Positions 42,697-52,983 of a stretch of DNA of 64,000 bases are shown here, one piece after another. A program made the translations under genes and the position numbers. The notes beneath the pieces were generated by a model, which was given only the letters and a program-made list of their open reading frames with translations, was not told where the DNA came from and did no database searches. This DNA comes from Microbacterium candidum. GTDB taxonomy: Bacteria; Actinomycetota; Actinomycetes; Actinomycetales; Microbacteriaceae. The stretch is taken from NCBI RefSeq assembly GCF_030315975.1, contig NZ_JASXSZ010000003.1:186001-250000 (forward strand), given 5' to 3'. Numbering within the stretch: position 1 is the stretch's first letter; every line of letters starts with the position of its first letter.

Positions 42697-44025
42697 GTGA
42701 CCATGCCGACCGCGCTCTTCCAGGGGCAGACGCCCCTTGCGGTGCGCATGCGGCCCACATCGCTGGAGGAGGTCGCCGGTCAGGCGCACCTGTTGAAGCC
42801 GGGGTCTCCGATCCGCGCTCTCGCGCAGGCGGATGCGGCGGCATCCACCCCGGTGTCCGTCATCCTGTGGGGCCCTCCGGGCACGGGGAAGACGACGCTC
42901 GCCCAGGCGATCGCCCGCACGTCCGGCCGCCGATTCGTCGAGCTCTCGGCCGTCACCGCGGGCGTCCGCGACGTCCGCGAGGTGATGCAGGAGGCGCTCA
43001 CCCAGCGCGATCTGTACGGCGTGTCGACGATCCTGTTCCTGGACGAGATCCACCGGTTCACGAAGGCGCAGCAGGACGCGCTGCTCCCGGGCGTCGAGAA
43101 CGGATGGGTGGTCCTCATCGCGGCCACGACGGAGAACCCGTCGTTCTCGGTCATCTCCCCGCTCCTGTCGCGCTCTCTTCTGCTCACCCTCCAGCCGCTC
43201 TCCGACGACGATCTGGGAGCGCTCGTCGATCGGGCCGTGACCGATCCGCGCGGCCTGAACGGATCGGTGGAACTCGCCGACGATGCCCGTGCGGCGCTCG
43301 TGCGGCTGGCATCCGGCGACGCGCGCCGCGCACTGACCGCCCTCGAGGCGGCCGCGACCATCACGCTCGGGACGACGGACGACGACTCCGTCCCGCTGGT
43401 GACGGCGGAAGCCATCGCGCAGGCCGTCGACCGTGCCCTGCTCCGTTATGACCGGCAGGGCGACGAGCACTACGACGTCATCAGTGCATTCATCAAGTCG
43501 ATCCGCGGCTCGGATGTGGACGCGGCGGTCCATTACCTCGCGCGCATGATCGAGGCGGGAGAGGACCCGCGCTTCATCGCGCGGCGGCTCGTGATCTCCG
43601 CCGCAGAAGACATCGGCCTCGCCGACCCGCAGGCGCTGCAGATCGCCGTAGCAGCGGCTGACGCGGTCGCCTTCATCGGGATGCCGGAGGGCCGCATCCC
43701 GCTCGCCGAGGCGACGGTCTACCTCGCGACGACCGCGAAGTCGAACGCCGCCTACCTCGCGATCGATCAGGCCATCGCGGACGTGCGCAAGGGCGGCTTC
43801 GGGCGCGTGCCCGTGCACCTGCGCGACGCCCACTATCCGGGCGCCAAGCGTCTCGGGCACGGCAAGGGGTACGTCTACCCGCACGACAGCGACATCGGGA
43901 TCGTTCCTCAGCAGTACCTCCCGGACGACCTCCGCGGCCGCCGGTACTACGAGCCGACCGCGCACGGGCAGGAGCGCGACGTGCAGGCGCGGCTCGAGAA
44001 GATCCGAAGGATCCTCGAGGCATGA
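42697..44025 (+). CDS. rarA: Replication-associated recombination protein A (RarA/MgsA)
   Basis: 442-aa AAA+ ATPase that acts at stalled replication forks. Walker A 'WGPPGTGKTTLAQAIA', Walker B 'LFLDEIHRFTKAQQDALLP', 'GATTENPS'-type sensor ('IAATTENPSFSVISPLLSR') and C-terminal tetramerisation region ('GMPEGRIPLAEATVYLATTAKSN'). GTG 42697 is leaderless-type; an ATG two codons later is possible. Overlaps the next gene by 4 bp. Confidence 0.95.
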   Translation: MTMPTALFQGQTPLAVRMRPTSLEEVAGQAHLLKPGSPIRALAQADAAASTPVSVILWGPPGTGKTTLAQAIARTSGRRFVELSAVTAGVRDVREVMQEALTQRDLYGVSTILFLDEIHRFTKAQQDALLPGVENGWVVLIAATTENPSFSVISPLLSRSLLLTLQPLSDDDLGALVDRAVTDPRGLNGSVELADDARAALVRLASGDARRALTALEAAATITLGTTDDDSVPLVTAEAIAQAVDRALLRYDRQGDEHYDVISAFIKSIRGSDVDAAVHYLARMIEAGEDPRFIARRLVISAAEDIGLADPQALQIAVAAADAVAFIGMPEGRIPLAEATVYLATTAKSNAAYLAIDQAIADVRKGGFGRVPVHLRDAHYPGAKRLGHGKGYVYPHDSDIGIVPQQYLPDDLRGRRYYEPTAHGQERDVQARLEKIRRILEA

Positions 44026-44513
44026 CGGCGGGCGATTGGCGGCCGATCGTCGCCGCGCTGGCGAACCCCGATACGAGGGCGGTGTTCGCGGAGATCGTGC
44101 TGGGTGCCGACGATCCGGGCGCGGGCCTCAGCCCGTCGCGACGCGGGCACGCGCTCGACCGGCTGCGTTCGGCAGGAGTGATCGACGACGAGGGGATGCT
44201 GGATGCCGGGGCTTTCGCGCGCGTTCTGGCTGCGGCGCCGAAGCGCGAGCGCCCGACGGGTGTGGATCGCTTCCTGGACGCCGACGGGCGGATCGACCGC
44301 TATCCGTCGAACGCGGCTGAGCGCGAGGCGCTGTTCGCCCACATCGCGACGCACGTGCTGGCAGCCGGAGAGGTCGTCGACGAGCGCGAACTCACCGAAC
44401 GACTGACGCGATTCACCGGCGATCCGGCAGGCCTCCGCCGCCACCTGGTGGATGCCGGAATCGTCGAGCGCACCCGTTCCGGCTCGGAGTACGCGCTCGC
44501 CCGCGTGCTCTAG
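44022..44513 (+). CDS. DUF2087 domain protein (putative regulator)
   Basis: 163 aa. N-terminal winged-helix-like half ('LSPSRRGHALDRLRSAGVIDDE') followed by DUF2087 ('FLDADGRIDRYPSNAAEREALFAHIA' region). DUF2087 is often attached to HTH regulators and may bind RNA or DNA. ATG overlaps the rarA stop (ATGA), so it is co-translated with rarA. Confidence 0.8.
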   Translation: MTAGDWRPIVAALANPDTRAVFAEIVLGADDPGAGLSPSRRGHALDRLRSAGVIDDEGMLDAGAFARVLAAAPKRERPTGVDRFLDADGRIDRYPSNAAEREALFAHIATHVLAAGEVVDERELTERLTRFTGDPAGLRRHLVDAGIVERTRSGSEYALARVL

Positions 44514-44555
44514 ACAGCCGCGGAGCGCGGAATCAGGGGCGCGGCATCCCCTCTG

Positions 44556-44708
44556 GTAGACTTGAGCGGCTCGAAACCGAGTTTTCGGGCATCCCCTCTC
44601 TTCTGGATACCTTTCGGCATGCCCCGGCGTGCAGTCCGGACAGGGCGAAGACAGGCGATACGTCCGCGAGCCGTGATCGACACGGCCGCGTCAAGGAAGG
44701 AACACTTC
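44556..44708 (+). promoter_or_regulatory. rpsD promoter and long 5' leader
   Basis: TAGACT (44556-44561) is a plausible -10; the mRNA would carry a leader of about 140 nt containing a CGAAAC/GTTTTCG hairpin near 44571-44588. S4 represses its own operon through mRNA structure in other bacteria, so this leader is a candidate autoregulatory site. There is no second gene in the stretch that I can support. Confidence 0.4.
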
Positions 44709-45338
44709 GTGGTCACGAAGTCCCAGGACCGCCGCAAGGTGCGTCTGTCCCGCGCCCTCGGCGTCGCGCTCACCCCGAAGGCCGCCCGCTACCTCGAGAA
44801 GCGTCCCTACGCTCCGGGCGAGCACGGCCGCACCAAGCGCAAGCAGGACAGCGACTACGCCGTCCGCCTCCGCGAGAAGCAGCGTCTGCGCGAGCAGTAC
44901 GGCATCCGCGAGAAGCAGATGCGCAACACGTTCAACGAGGCCCGCCGCAAGGACGGCCTGACCGGTGAGAACCTGGTCGAGCTCCTCGAGATGCGTCTGG
45001 ACGCGCTCGTGCTCCGTTCCGGCTTCGCCCGCACCACGGCGCAGGCGCGCCAGCTGGTCGTGCACCGCCACATCATGGTCGACGGCCAGCTCGTCGACCG
45101 CCCGTCGTTCCGTGTGAAGCCGGGCCAGCTCATCCACGTCAAGCCGCGCAGCGAGGGCACCGAGCCCTTCCAGGTCGCAGCCGCCGGCGGCCACGCCGAC
45201 GTCCTGCCGCCCGTGCCGGCCTACCTCGAGGTCGAGCTCGACAAGCTCCAGGCGCGTCTCGTGCGTCGCCCGAAGCGCGTCGAGGTCCCCGTGGTCTGTG
45301 ACGTCCAGCTGGTCGTCGAGTACTACGCGGCCCGCTAG
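44709..45338 (+). CDS. rpsD: 30S ribosomal protein S4
   Basis: 209 aa. Primary 16S rRNA-binding protein: 'YLEKRPYAPGEHGRTKRKQDSD' N-terminal region, S4 RNA-binding domain 'LEMRLDALVLRSGFARTTAQARQLV...' (about residues 95-155). The zinc-binding Cys set of some S4 versions is absent, so it is the C-minus type. GTG 44709 follows AAGGAA. Stand-alone, away from the alpha operon, as usual in this group. Confidence 0.97.
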   Translation: MVTKSQDRRKVRLSRALGVALTPKAARYLEKRPYAPGEHGRTKRKQDSDYAVRLREKQRLREQYGIREKQMRNTFNEARRKDGLTGENLVELLEMRLDALVLRSGFARTTAQARQLVVHRHIMVDGQLVDRPSFRVKPGQLIHVKPRSEGTEPFQVAAAGGHADVLPPVPAYLEVELDKLQARLVRRPKRVEVPVVCDVQLVVEYYAAR

Positions 45339-45424
45339 GGCCGCGGCCGGACACGGCGCGCGAAGCGCCGCGTCCGAATGAGCACAGTCCGCTTCGTGGG
45401 TTGCCTGCTCAAGCCAACCATCAG

Positions 45425-45455
45425 GAGGGGTGCCGGGTTCTACCCGGCGCCCCTC
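45425..45455 (+). terminator. rpsD terminator
   Basis: GAGGGGTGCCGGGT / ACCCGGCGCCCCTC stem with a TTC-type loop, followed by TTGCGTT. Confidence 0.8.
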
Positions 45456-45514
45456 TTGCGTTCTCGCCTACGATGGGGGGAGCCGCGCCCGCGGCGCGAC
45501 GCGAAGGAGTTGTT

Positions 45515-45745
45515 GTGAAGAGCTTCCTGTGGTTCGTGATCGGCGTTCTCGGCGGCTTCGTCGCCGCGCACTACGTCAACAAGGACCCGCGCGGACGCGA
45601 CGCGCTCGCCGAACTCGACGCCCGCATCACGGAGTTCACCGACCGGATGACGGACGCGTACCGGGCGCAGGAGGCCTCTTTTTCGGGAAGCCCTGCTTCC
45701 GGCGACGAGGACGACGCTTCCGAACGTCCGGCTTCCGCCCTCTGA
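45515..45745 (+). CDS. Small membrane-anchored protein between rpsD and alaS
   Basis: 76 aa. One N-terminal helix ('FLWFVIGVLGGFVAAHYV', residues 4-21), a short amphipathic segment and an acidic Ser-rich tail. It occupies the place of the small conserved membrane protein found before alaS in many actinobacteria; function unknown. GTG 45515 follows GAAGGAG. A TACGAT near 45470 may be the -10. Confidence 0.75.
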   Translation: MKSFLWFVIGVLGGFVAAHYVNKDPRGRDALAELDARITEFTDRMTDAYRAQEASFSGSPASGDEDDASERPASAL

Positions 45746-45814
45746 ACACCGCTTCCGTCGCTGCACGCCGTGCGGCGACCTGCTTCGACTCTGCCTTGAG
45801 GAATCCGCACCGCC

Positions 45815-48481
45815 ATGAAGACCGCTGAGATCGCGAAGCGCTATCTCGACTACTTCGAGAAGAACGACCACACCATCGTGCCGTCGGCGTCGCTCGTGAG
45901 CGACGACCCGTCGATCCTGTTCACGATCGCGGGCATGGTGCCGTTCATCCCGTACCTCACGGGCGTGGTCCCGGCGCCCTACGCGCGCGCCGCCGACGTG
46001 CAGAAGTGCATCCGCACGAACGACATCGAGGAGGTCGGCAAGACCGCCCGCCACGGCACGTTCTTCCAGATGCTCGGCAACTGGTCCTTCGGCGACTACT
46101 TCAAGGAAGGCGCGATCGGCTACGCGTGGGAGCTGCTCACGTCGCCTGAGGCCGACGGCGGCCTCGCCTTCGACGAGCGCGACCTCTGGGTCACGGTCTA
46201 TGAGGACGACGACGAGGCCGCGGCGCTGTGGCAGAAGGTCGCGGGGCTGCCGCCCGAGCGCATCCAGCGCATGGGCAAGGACGACAACTACTGGTCGACC
46301 GGACAGCCCGGCCCCGCGGGCCCGTGCTCGGAGATCTACTTCGACCGCGGACCCAAGTACGGCCGCGACGGCGGACCGGCGGTCGACGACAACCGCTTCA
46401 CCGAGATCTGGAACCTGGTCTTCATGCAGGATCTGATCGCGGACGTGAAGAGCAAGACCGACTTCACGATCGTCGGCGAGCTGCCGCAGAAGAACATCGA
46501 CACCGGCATGGGCCTGGAGCGCGTCGCGTTCATCAAGCAGGGCGTCGAGAACATGTACGAGATCGACCAGGTGCGTCCGGTGCTCGACCGTGCGGTCGAG
46601 CTCACCGGCCGCCGCTACGGCGCCGAGCACGAAGACGACGTCCGGTACCGCGTCATCGCGGACCACGTGCGCTCCTCCCTGATGCTGCTGTCGGACGGCG
46701 TCACGCCGTCGAACGAGGGGCGCGGCTACATCCTGCGCCGCCTCATGCGGCGCTCGATCCGTGCGATGCGCCTCCTCGGCTACGAGGGCGCGTCGTTCCC
46801 CGAGCTGTTCACCGCCTCGCGCGACGCGATGTCCTCGGCGTACCCGGTGGTCGTCGACGACTGGGCCCGCATCTCGCAGTACGCCTACGCGGAGGAAGAG
46901 ACCTTCCTGCGCACGCTCGCGTCGGGCTCGACGATCCTCGACCTCGCCATCGGACAGACGAAGGATGCCGGTGCCGCGGCGCTGGCGGGCAAGGAGGCGT
47001 TCCTCCTCCACGACACGTACGGCTTCCCGATCGACCTCACGCTCGAGGTCGCGGAGGAAGCCGGGCTCTCCGTCGACCGTGCCGCGTTCGATCAGCTGAT
47101 GCTCGAGCAGAAGACGCGCGCGAAGGCGGACGCCAAGTCGCGCAAGCGCGCGATCGCCGACCTGAGCGTCTACCGCGACTTCCGCGCGCAGGGCGAGACG
47201 GTGTTCACCGGCTACTCGGACCTCGAGACGGAGTCGAGCGTGCTCGGCCTGCTCGTCGACGGGCTACCGGTGCCGCGGGCCACGCAGGGGCAGATCGCCG
47301 AAGTCATCCTGGCCGAGACGGCGCTGTACGCCGAGTCCGGCGGCCAGGTCGCCGACAAGGGCGTCATCGTCGGTCCGGGCTACGAGCTCGAAGTGCTCGA
47401 TGTGCAGAAGCCGGTCCCCGGTCTCGTCAGCCACACCGTCGAGGTGACGAGCGGCGAGGTCGGCGTCGGGCAGGCGGCGACGTCCGTGGTGGATGCCGCG
47501 AACCGCCGTGCTGCGCGTCAGGCGCACTCGGCGACGCACCTCGTGCACGCCGCTCTCCGTGACACCCTCGGCAAGACCGCGACCCAGGCGGGTTCGCTGA
47601 ACCGCGCCGGGTATCTCCGGTTCGACTTCGCATGGGGCCAGTCGCTGTCCGCCGACACGAAGACCGAGATCGAGGAGATCGCCAACAACGCGGTCCACGA
47701 CAACCTCGAGGTGACGACGCGCGTGCTGTCGCTGACCGAGGCCAAGGAGCTCGGCGCGATGGCGCTCTTCGGCGAGAAGTACGGCGACACCGTGCGCATG
47801 GTCGACATCGGCGGCCCGTGGTCGCGCGAGCTCTGCGCGGGCACGCACGTGTCGACGAGCGCCGAGATCGGGATCATCAGCCTCGTCGGCGAGTCGTCCG
47901 TCGGCGCGTCGAACCGTCGGGTCGAGGCTCTAGTCGGCCAGGACGCGTTCCGCGACCTCGCCGCCGAGCGGGCGATCGTGTCGCAGCTGACGTCGACGCT
48001 GAAGACCCCGCGGGACAGTCTGCCCGCTCGCATCGCCGAGCTCACGGCGAGCCTGAAGGCCGCCGAGAAGAAGATCGCCGCCTTCGAGGCGAAGGCCCTG
48101 GGCGAGCGCGTCCCCGCTCTCGTGGAGTCCGCGACGAGCGCCGGCGCGTTCCGCGTCGTGGCGCAGTCCGTCGGCCGTGCCGCGTCGGCGGACGACCTGC
48201 GCGATCTCGTGCTGCAGGTCCGGGAGCGTCTCGGCTCCGAGGCGGCGGTCGTGGCGCTCGGCGCCGAGGTGGGGGACCGCCCGGTCGTCATCGTCGCGAC
48301 GACGGAAGCCGCACGCGACCGGGGCGCGAAGGCGGGTGTCCTCGCGAAGACAGCGGCCGGTCTCCTCGGTGGAGGCGGCGGCGGTCGCGACGACGTCGCA
48401 CAGGGTGGCGGGACGGATGTCTCGGCCCTGCCAGGGGCGTTGGATGCGGTCGTGCGCGGTGTGGAGGCGACGGGCGCGTGA
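45815..48481 (+). CDS. alaS: Alanyl-tRNA synthetase
   Basis: 888 aa, full length. Class II catalytic core with 'GKTARHGTFFQMLGNWSFGDYF' and 'RRLMRRSIRAMRLLGYEG'; editing domain with zinc-binding 'HSATHLVHAALR' and 'CAGTHVSTSAEIG'; C-terminal C-Ala domain ending in 'GGGGGRDDVAQGGG'. Charges tRNA-Ala and clears mischarged Ser/Gly. ATG follows GAGGAA. Overlaps ruvX by 4 bp. Confidence 0.97.
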   Translation: MKTAEIAKRYLDYFEKNDHTIVPSASLVSDDPSILFTIAGMVPFIPYLTGVVPAPYARAADVQKCIRTNDIEEVGKTARHGTFFQMLGNWSFGDYFKEGAIGYAWELLTSPEADGGLAFDERDLWVTVYEDDDEAAALWQKVAGLPPERIQRMGKDDNYWSTGQPGPAGPCSEIYFDRGPKYGRDGGPAVDDNRFTEIWNLVFMQDLIADVKSKTDFTIVGELPQKNIDTGMGLERVAFIKQGVENMYEIDQVRPVLDRAVELTGRRYGAEHEDDVRYRVIADHVRSSLMLLSDGVTPSNEGRGYILRRLMRRSIRAMRLLGYEGASFPELFTASRDAMSSAYPVVVDDWARISQYAYAEEETFLRTLASGSTILDLAIGQTKDAGAAALAGKEAFLLHDTYGFPIDLTLEVAEEAGLSVDRAAFDQLMLEQKTRAKADAKSRKRAIADLSVYRDFRAQGETVFTGYSDLETESSVLGLLVDGLPVPRATQGQIAEVILAETALYAESGGQVADKGVIVGPGYELEVLDVQKPVPGLVSHTVEVTSGEVGVGQAATSVVDAANRRAARQAHSATHLVHAALRDTLGKTATQAGSLNRAGYLRFDFAWGQSLSADTKTEIEEIANNAVHDNLEVTTRVLSLTEAKELGAMALFGEKYGDTVRMVDIGGPWSRELCAGTHVSTSAEIGIISLVGESSVGASNRRVEALVGQDAFRDLAAERAIVSQLTSTLKTPRDSLPARIAELTASLKAAEKKIAAFEAKALGERVPALVESATSAGAFRVVAQSVGRAASADDLRDLVLQVRERLGSEAAVVALGAEVGDRPVVIVATTEAARDRGAKAGVLAKTAAGLLGGGGGGRDDVAQGGGTDVSALPGALDAVVRGVEATGA

Positions 48482-48951
48482 CCGGGTTCCGCCGGGGCGT
48501 TCGGCTCGGCGTCGACGTGGGCAAGGCCCGGGTCGGCGTCGCGCGCTGCGACCCCGACGGCATGCTCGCCACTCCTGTCGAGACCGTGCCCCGGTCGGAT
48601 GCATCCGTCGCCCGCATCCTCGAGCTCGCCGACGAGTACAGTGCGTTCGAGCTCGTGGTCGGACTTCCGCTCAATATGAGCGGAGACGACACGCCGTCGA
48701 CGCAGGATGCCAGGGAATTCGCGGCTGCGCTGGCTTCCGCGTCATCGCGGGGCGTACGGTTGGTCGACGAGCGGCTCAGCACCGTGTCGGCCCACGCGGC
48801 GCTGCGCGGCTCAGGGAGATCCCAACGTTCGTCTCGTAGCATTGTTGACCAGGTCGCCGCGGTGATCCTCCTGCAGCAGGCGCTCGACGTCGAGAAAAGC
48901 AGCGGGAGCGCTCCCGGCGAAACCGTCGAACCCGCCCAGGAGCCCACCTGA
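48478..48951 (+). CDS. ruvX: RuvX/YqgF-family putative Holliday junction resolvase / pre-16S nuclease
   Basis: 157 aa, RNase H-like fold. Catalytic acids in 'LGVDVGKARVGVA', 'FELVVGLPLNMSG' region (Glu), and 'RSIVDQVAAVILL' (Asp). In other bacteria YqgF trims the 16S rRNA 5' end. GTG start overlaps the alaS stop; mltG follows with a 1-nt overlap. Confidence 0.92.
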   Translation: MTGFRRGVRLGVDVGKARVGVARCDPDGMLATPVETVPRSDASVARILELADEYSAFELVVGLPLNMSGDDTPSTQDAREFAAALASASSRGVRLVDERLSTVSAHAALRGSGRSQRSSRSIVDQVAAVILLQQALDVEKSSGSAPGETVEPAQEPT

Positions 48952-50858
48952 TGCCCGAACCCACGTCGTACGACGATCCTTTCGAGGGGATCTTCGGCGA
49001 CCGCCAGACGGCGCGCCCCGGATCCACGTCGATGACGGCACCCGGACCCGTGCGCACTCCTCAACCCGCGCCCCTCGCGTCGACGGGCCCGTTCGGGAGC
49101 CCGCAGGCCGCTGCGGTGCCCACCCGCGAGACGGCGCCAGCGAGCCGGCAGACCACGGTTCCGCAGAGTGCCGCGACGCTGCCGGATGAAGGGGCGGCTG
49201 CTGCCGATGCTCCCGCGCCGGGCTCGCGCCGCGCCGCGCGCGAGGCCGCGGCCCGCGCGACCGGCGAGGTGCCGACGCAGTCGGGCGCCACCCCTGCCGT
49301 ACCACAGACAGCGTTCCCGGTGCCGATGCCGGCGACTGCTCCGGCAGATGAGCCGTCGGGTTTCACGCCGCTTCCGCTGCGACCGGTCCGCAGCTTCCCC
49401 GACCCGCTGAGCGATGAGATCGACGACACCGACGATCCGTTCTCGTCGGTGCGCGACACCGACGAACCGGGGCCCATGCGGACGCCGAATCGCGCAGCGG
49501 ACAGCGGCCCGATCACGCAGACGCCGACCGCGATCCTGCCCCAGGCGGGGCGGACGGCGGAGGCCGTGCAGCCCGCGCCCGCGGTGCAGCCGACGGCATT
49601 CGATCTGCTCCTGCCCGTGCGAGACGCGGCAGCCGCGGCGGCATCCGCCCCCGTCCGATCGGCGCCGGAGCCCGCTGCGGCGACACTCGACGACCTCTTC
49701 GCGACTGCCGGAGGTCCGCCCTCGGGAGGCGGCAAGGGCAAGGGCAAAGGCAAGGGCGGCGGTTCGCGCGGTCACAGCCGAGCCGGCGGCTGGGTCATCC
49801 TCGGGATCGTCGTGGTCCTCATCGGCGGACTGGTGGCCGGAGGGTTCGCCGTGTGGAACTCGCCGGTGGGCGGCAAGGTGCGCGAGGTCATGGGGTGGAC
49901 CGAGCCGATCGACTACGCGTCGGGCCTCGCTCACGGCGAGGCGCTCGTGACCATCAACGACGGCGACAACGGCAAGAACGTGTCCACGGCGCTCAGCAAC
50001 GCGGGCGTGACGAAGACCTCGCAGGCGTTCTATCAGTACCTCGTGAAGTCGGGTCAGAACCCGACGTTCTACCCGGGTGTGTACAAGCTGCAGAAGGAGA
50101 TGACGTCCGCTGCCGCCTTGAAGGCGCTCGAGGACCCGTCGACGAAGCTGCAGAACACCGCGCTCCTGCGCGAGGGGCTCACGGAGGACCAGATCCTCAA
50201 GAACCTGTCCGGGAGCCTGAAGATCCCGCTCGACCAGCTCCAGGCGGCGGCCGCGAAGCCCGCCGACTACGGCGTCACGGCGCAGAGTCTCGAAGGCTGG
50301 CTGTTCCCCGCGCAGTACACCTTCGGACCCGGCGTGACGGCGCAGCAGGTCATCAAGAAGATGGTCGACCGCACGGTTCAGTCGCTGGACAAGGCCGGTG
50401 TGCCGGTCGCGGATCGTGAGCGCGTCCTCATCGTCGCGTCGATCATCCAGCGCGAGGCGCGCAATACGCAGGACTTCTACAAGGTCTCGCGCGTCATCGA
50501 GAACCGCCTGCAGCCGAACAACAAGGAGACGTTCGGCAAGCTGCAGATGGACTCGACGGCGCAGTACGGCTACGGGTCGCTCCACAACGGAACGGCGAGC
50601 TCGTCCGCAGAGGCTCTGAAGGACCCGAACCCGTGGAACACGTATGTGCACGCGGGGCTTCCGATCGGGCCGATCTCGAGCCCCGGCGACCTCGCGATCG
50701 ACGCCGCGATGCACCCGGTGGACGGACCGTGGCTGTACTTCACGACCGTCAACATGGACACGGGCGAGACCGTCTTCTCCACGACGTACGCGGACCAGCA
50801 GAAGGCCGTGCAGCAGATGCGCACGTGGTGCACGGCGCACCCGAACTCGGGATGCTGA
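48951..50858 (+). CDS. mltG: Endolytic murein transglycosylase MltG
   Basis: 635 aa. A long Pro/Ala-rich cytoplasmic region (about 1-260), a Gly-Lys repeat (261-272), one membrane helix (about 280-303, '[19 protein letters not shown]') and an outer LysM-like plus YceG catalytic domain. Catalytic Glu is in '[10 protein letters not shown]'; the family segment '[16 protein letters not shown]' precedes it. Cuts nascent glycan strands. The N-terminal extension is longer than in E. coli and looks disordered. Confidence 0.93.
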   Translation: MPEPTSYDDPFEGIFGDRQTARPGSTSMTAPGPVRTPQPAPLASTGPFGSPQAAAVPTRETAPASRQTTVPQSAATLPDEGAAAADAPAPGSRRAAREAAARATGEVPTQSGATPAVPQTAFPVPMPATAPADEPSGFTPLPLRPVRSFPDPLSDEIDDTDDPFSSVRDTDEPGPMRTPNRAADSGPITQTPTAILPQAGRTAEAVQPAPAVQPTAFDLLLPVRDAAAAAASAPVRSAPEPAAATLDDLFATAGGPPSGGGKGKGKGKGGGSRGHSRAGGWVILGIVVVLIGGLVAGGFAVWNSPVGGKVREVMGWTEPIDYASGLAHGEALVTINDGDNGKNVSTALSNAGVTKTSQAFYQYLVKSGQNPTFYPGVYKLQKEMTSAAALKALEDPSTKLQNTALLREGLTEDQILKNLSGSLKIPLDQLQAAAAKPADYGVTAQSLEGWLFPAQYTFGPGVTAQQVIKKMVDRTVQSLDKAGVPVADRERVLIVASIIQREARNTQDFYKVSRVIENRLQPNNKETFGKLQMDSTAQYGYGSLHNGTASSSAEALKDPNPWNTYVHAGLPIGPISSPGDLAIDAAMHPVDGPWLYFTTVNMDTGETVFSTTYADQQKAVQQMRTWCTAHPNSGC

Positions 50859-51694
50859 CGCCCGTCGGCGCCCGGCTGGAGGTGTGGGGCGACCCCATCG
50901 CACACAGCCGCTCACCGCTGCTGCATGCGGCCGCCTACGCGGCACTCGGTCTCGACTGGTCGTACGGCCGTCGGCGCGTCGACGAGGAATCGTTCGCCGG
51001 CGAGCTGGCGGGACTGGACGCCTCCTTCCGCGGGCTGTCGCTCACGATGCCGCTGAAGGGCGTCGCGCGCGCCGCATCCGTCACCCTCGACCGGCCGGCC
51101 GACCTGACCGGCGCGGTGAACACGCTGCTGATCTCAGACGACGGCCCGCGCGGGTTCAACACGGACGTCGGCGGAATCGTCCAGGACCTCCGCGAACACG
51201 GGATCGATGCACCGCCGCGGGCTCGCATCGTCGGCGCGGGGGCGACGGCGACCTCCGCCGTCGTCGCGCTCGCCGAACTCGGCGCCGAGCAGGTCGACGT
51301 CGTCGCGCGCCGACCCGAGGCCGCGGCATCCCTCGCTGCATTCGGCGGACGTCTCGGGATGCGGGTGTCCGCCTCCGCCCTCGATGCCGGGGCCTTCACG
51401 CAGGGCGACGTGACGATCTCGACTCTGCCTGGAGACGCCCCGATCGCCGGGGAGGCGGCCCAGGCCCTCGCCGAGGCCGGGGGCCTCCTGTACGACGTCG
51501 TCTACGGGCATTGGCCGACGGCTCTGGCCCTCGCGTGGGAGCGGCACGGGAATCAGGCCGTCTGGGGACTGGGGATGCTGCTGCACCAGGCCCTCCTGCA
51601 GGTGCGCGTCTTCGTGCACGGCGACCCGGCGGTGCCGCTCGCCGACGAGGAGCACGTCCTGGCCGCGATGCGGGCGTCGATCGCCGTCGATTGA
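50852..51694 (+). CDS. aroE: Shikimate dehydrogenase
   Basis: 280 aa. '[20 protein letters not shown]' binds shikimate; catalytic Lys is in 'LTMPLKGVA'; '[11 protein letters not shown]' holds the second catalytic Asp; nucleotide loop '[15 protein letters not shown]' (GxGxTA variant). Reduces 3-dehydroshikimate with NADPH. Start overlaps mltG by 7 bp. First of five aro genes. Confidence 0.93.
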   Translation: MLTPVGARLEVWGDPIAHSRSPLLHAAAYAALGLDWSYGRRRVDEESFAGELAGLDASFRGLSLTMPLKGVARAASVTLDRPADLTGAVNTLLISDDGPRGFNTDVGGIVQDLREHGIDAPPRARIVGAGATATSAVVALAELGAEQVDVVARRPEAAASLAAFGGRLGMRVSASALDAGAFTQGDVTISTLPGDAPIAGEAAQALAEAGGLLYDVVYGHWPTALALAWERHGNQAVWGLGMLLHQALLQVRVFVHGDPAVPLADEEHVLAAMRASIAVD

Positions 51695-51771
51695 CGCTCA
51701 TAGCCGTGATGGCCGCGCCCGCGGCCGTCACAGGCGCGAGGGCGGCGGCGCGGTCGTGGGAGACTGGAGCA

Positions 51772-52983
51772 ATGCTCCGCGTGCTCACGGCCGGTGAATC
51801 CCACGGCCCCGAACTCGTCGCCGTCATGGAGGGTCTGCCTGCCGGCGTCCCCGTGTCGTCCGACGCCATCCGCGCCGACCTCGCCCGCCGGAAGCTCGGC
51901 TACGGGCGCGGTTCCCGCATGAAGTTCGAAGAGGACGAGCTGACGATCTCGTCGGGCGTCCGGCACGGCTACACGCTCGGAAGCCCGATCGCGCTGCGCA
52001 TCGGCAACACCGAGTGGCCCAAGTGGGTCGAGGTGATGAGCCCGGATCCCGTGGAGCTCACCGACAAGTCGCGCGGCCGCAGCGCCGCGCTGACGCGCCC
52101 GCGTCCGGGCCACGCCGACCTCGTCGGCATGCAGAAGTACGGGTTCGACGAGGCCCGCCCGATCCTGGAGCGCGCGAGCGCCCGCGAGACGGCCGCACGC
52201 GTCGCCCTCGGCGCCCTGGCCCGTGGCTTCCTCGGCGAGCTGGGCATCGGTCTCGTGAGCCACACGCTGTCGATCGGCCCCGTGCAGGTCCCCGACGGCT
52301 CGCCGCTGCCGACGCCCGGCGACGTCGACGCACTCGACGCCGATCCGCTGCGCTGCTTCGACGCCGCGACGTCGGCACGCATGGTCGCGGAGGTCGACGA
52401 CGCCCGCAAGGACGGCGACACGCTCGGCGGCATCGTCGAAGTGCTCGCGTACGGCCTGCCGCCGGGGCTCGGCTCCCACGTGCAGTGGGACCGCCGCCTG
52501 GACGCGAAGCTCGCACAGGCGCTCATGAGCATCCAGGCCATCAAGGGCGTCGAGGTCGGCGACGGCTTCGAGACGACCCGCCGCCGCGGCTCCGCCGCCC
52601 ACGACGAGCTCTTCGTGACGGATGACGGCATCACGCGCTCGTCCGATCGCGCCGGCGGCACGGAGGGCGGCATGTCGACGGGTACGGTCCTGCGCGTGCG
52701 CGCCGGGATGAAGCCGATCGCGACGGTGCCTCACGCGCTGCGGACCGTGGATGTCGCGACGGGGGAGACGGCGTCCGCCCACCACCAGCGCTCCGATGTG
52801 TGCGCGGTCCCCGCCGCCGGCGTCGTCGCGGAGGCCATGGTCGCCGTCGTCCTCGCCGACGTCGTGCTGGAGAAGTTCGGCGGAGACAACGTCGCCGAGA
52901 CGCGCCGCAACCTCGAGTCGTACCTGGCGTCGATCCCGGAGGCGCTGCGCAGCACGGCGGCGAGCGACGCCGCCCTGCTGTGA
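51772..52983 (+). CDS. aroC: Chorismate synthase
   Basis: 403-aa FMN-dependent enzyme that makes chorismate from EPSP. Signatures '[18 protein letters not shown]', '[18 protein letters not shown]' and '[10 protein letters not shown]' are intact. ATG 51772 has only GGAG very close; GAGACT 6 nt upstream resembles a weak leaderless -10. Ends with a 4-bp overlap into aroK. Confidence 0.97.
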   Translation: MLRVLTAGESHGPELVAVMEGLPAGVPVSSDAIRADLARRKLGYGRGSRMKFEEDELTISSGVRHGYTLGSPIALRIGNTEWPKWVEVMSPDPVELTDKSRGRSAALTRPRPGHADLVGMQKYGFDEARPILERASARETAARVALGALARGFLGELGIGLVSHTLSIGPVQVPDGSPLPTPGDVDALDADPLRCFDAATSARMVAEVDDARKDGDTLGGIVEVLAYGLPPGLGSHVQWDRRLDAKLAQALMSIQAIKGVEVGDGFETTRRRGSAAHDELFVTDDGITRSSDRAGGTEGGMSTGTVLRVRAGMKPIATVPHALRTVDVATGETASAHHQRSDVCAVPAAGVVAEAMVAVVLADVVLEKFGGDNVAETRRNLESYLASIPEALRSTAASDAALL

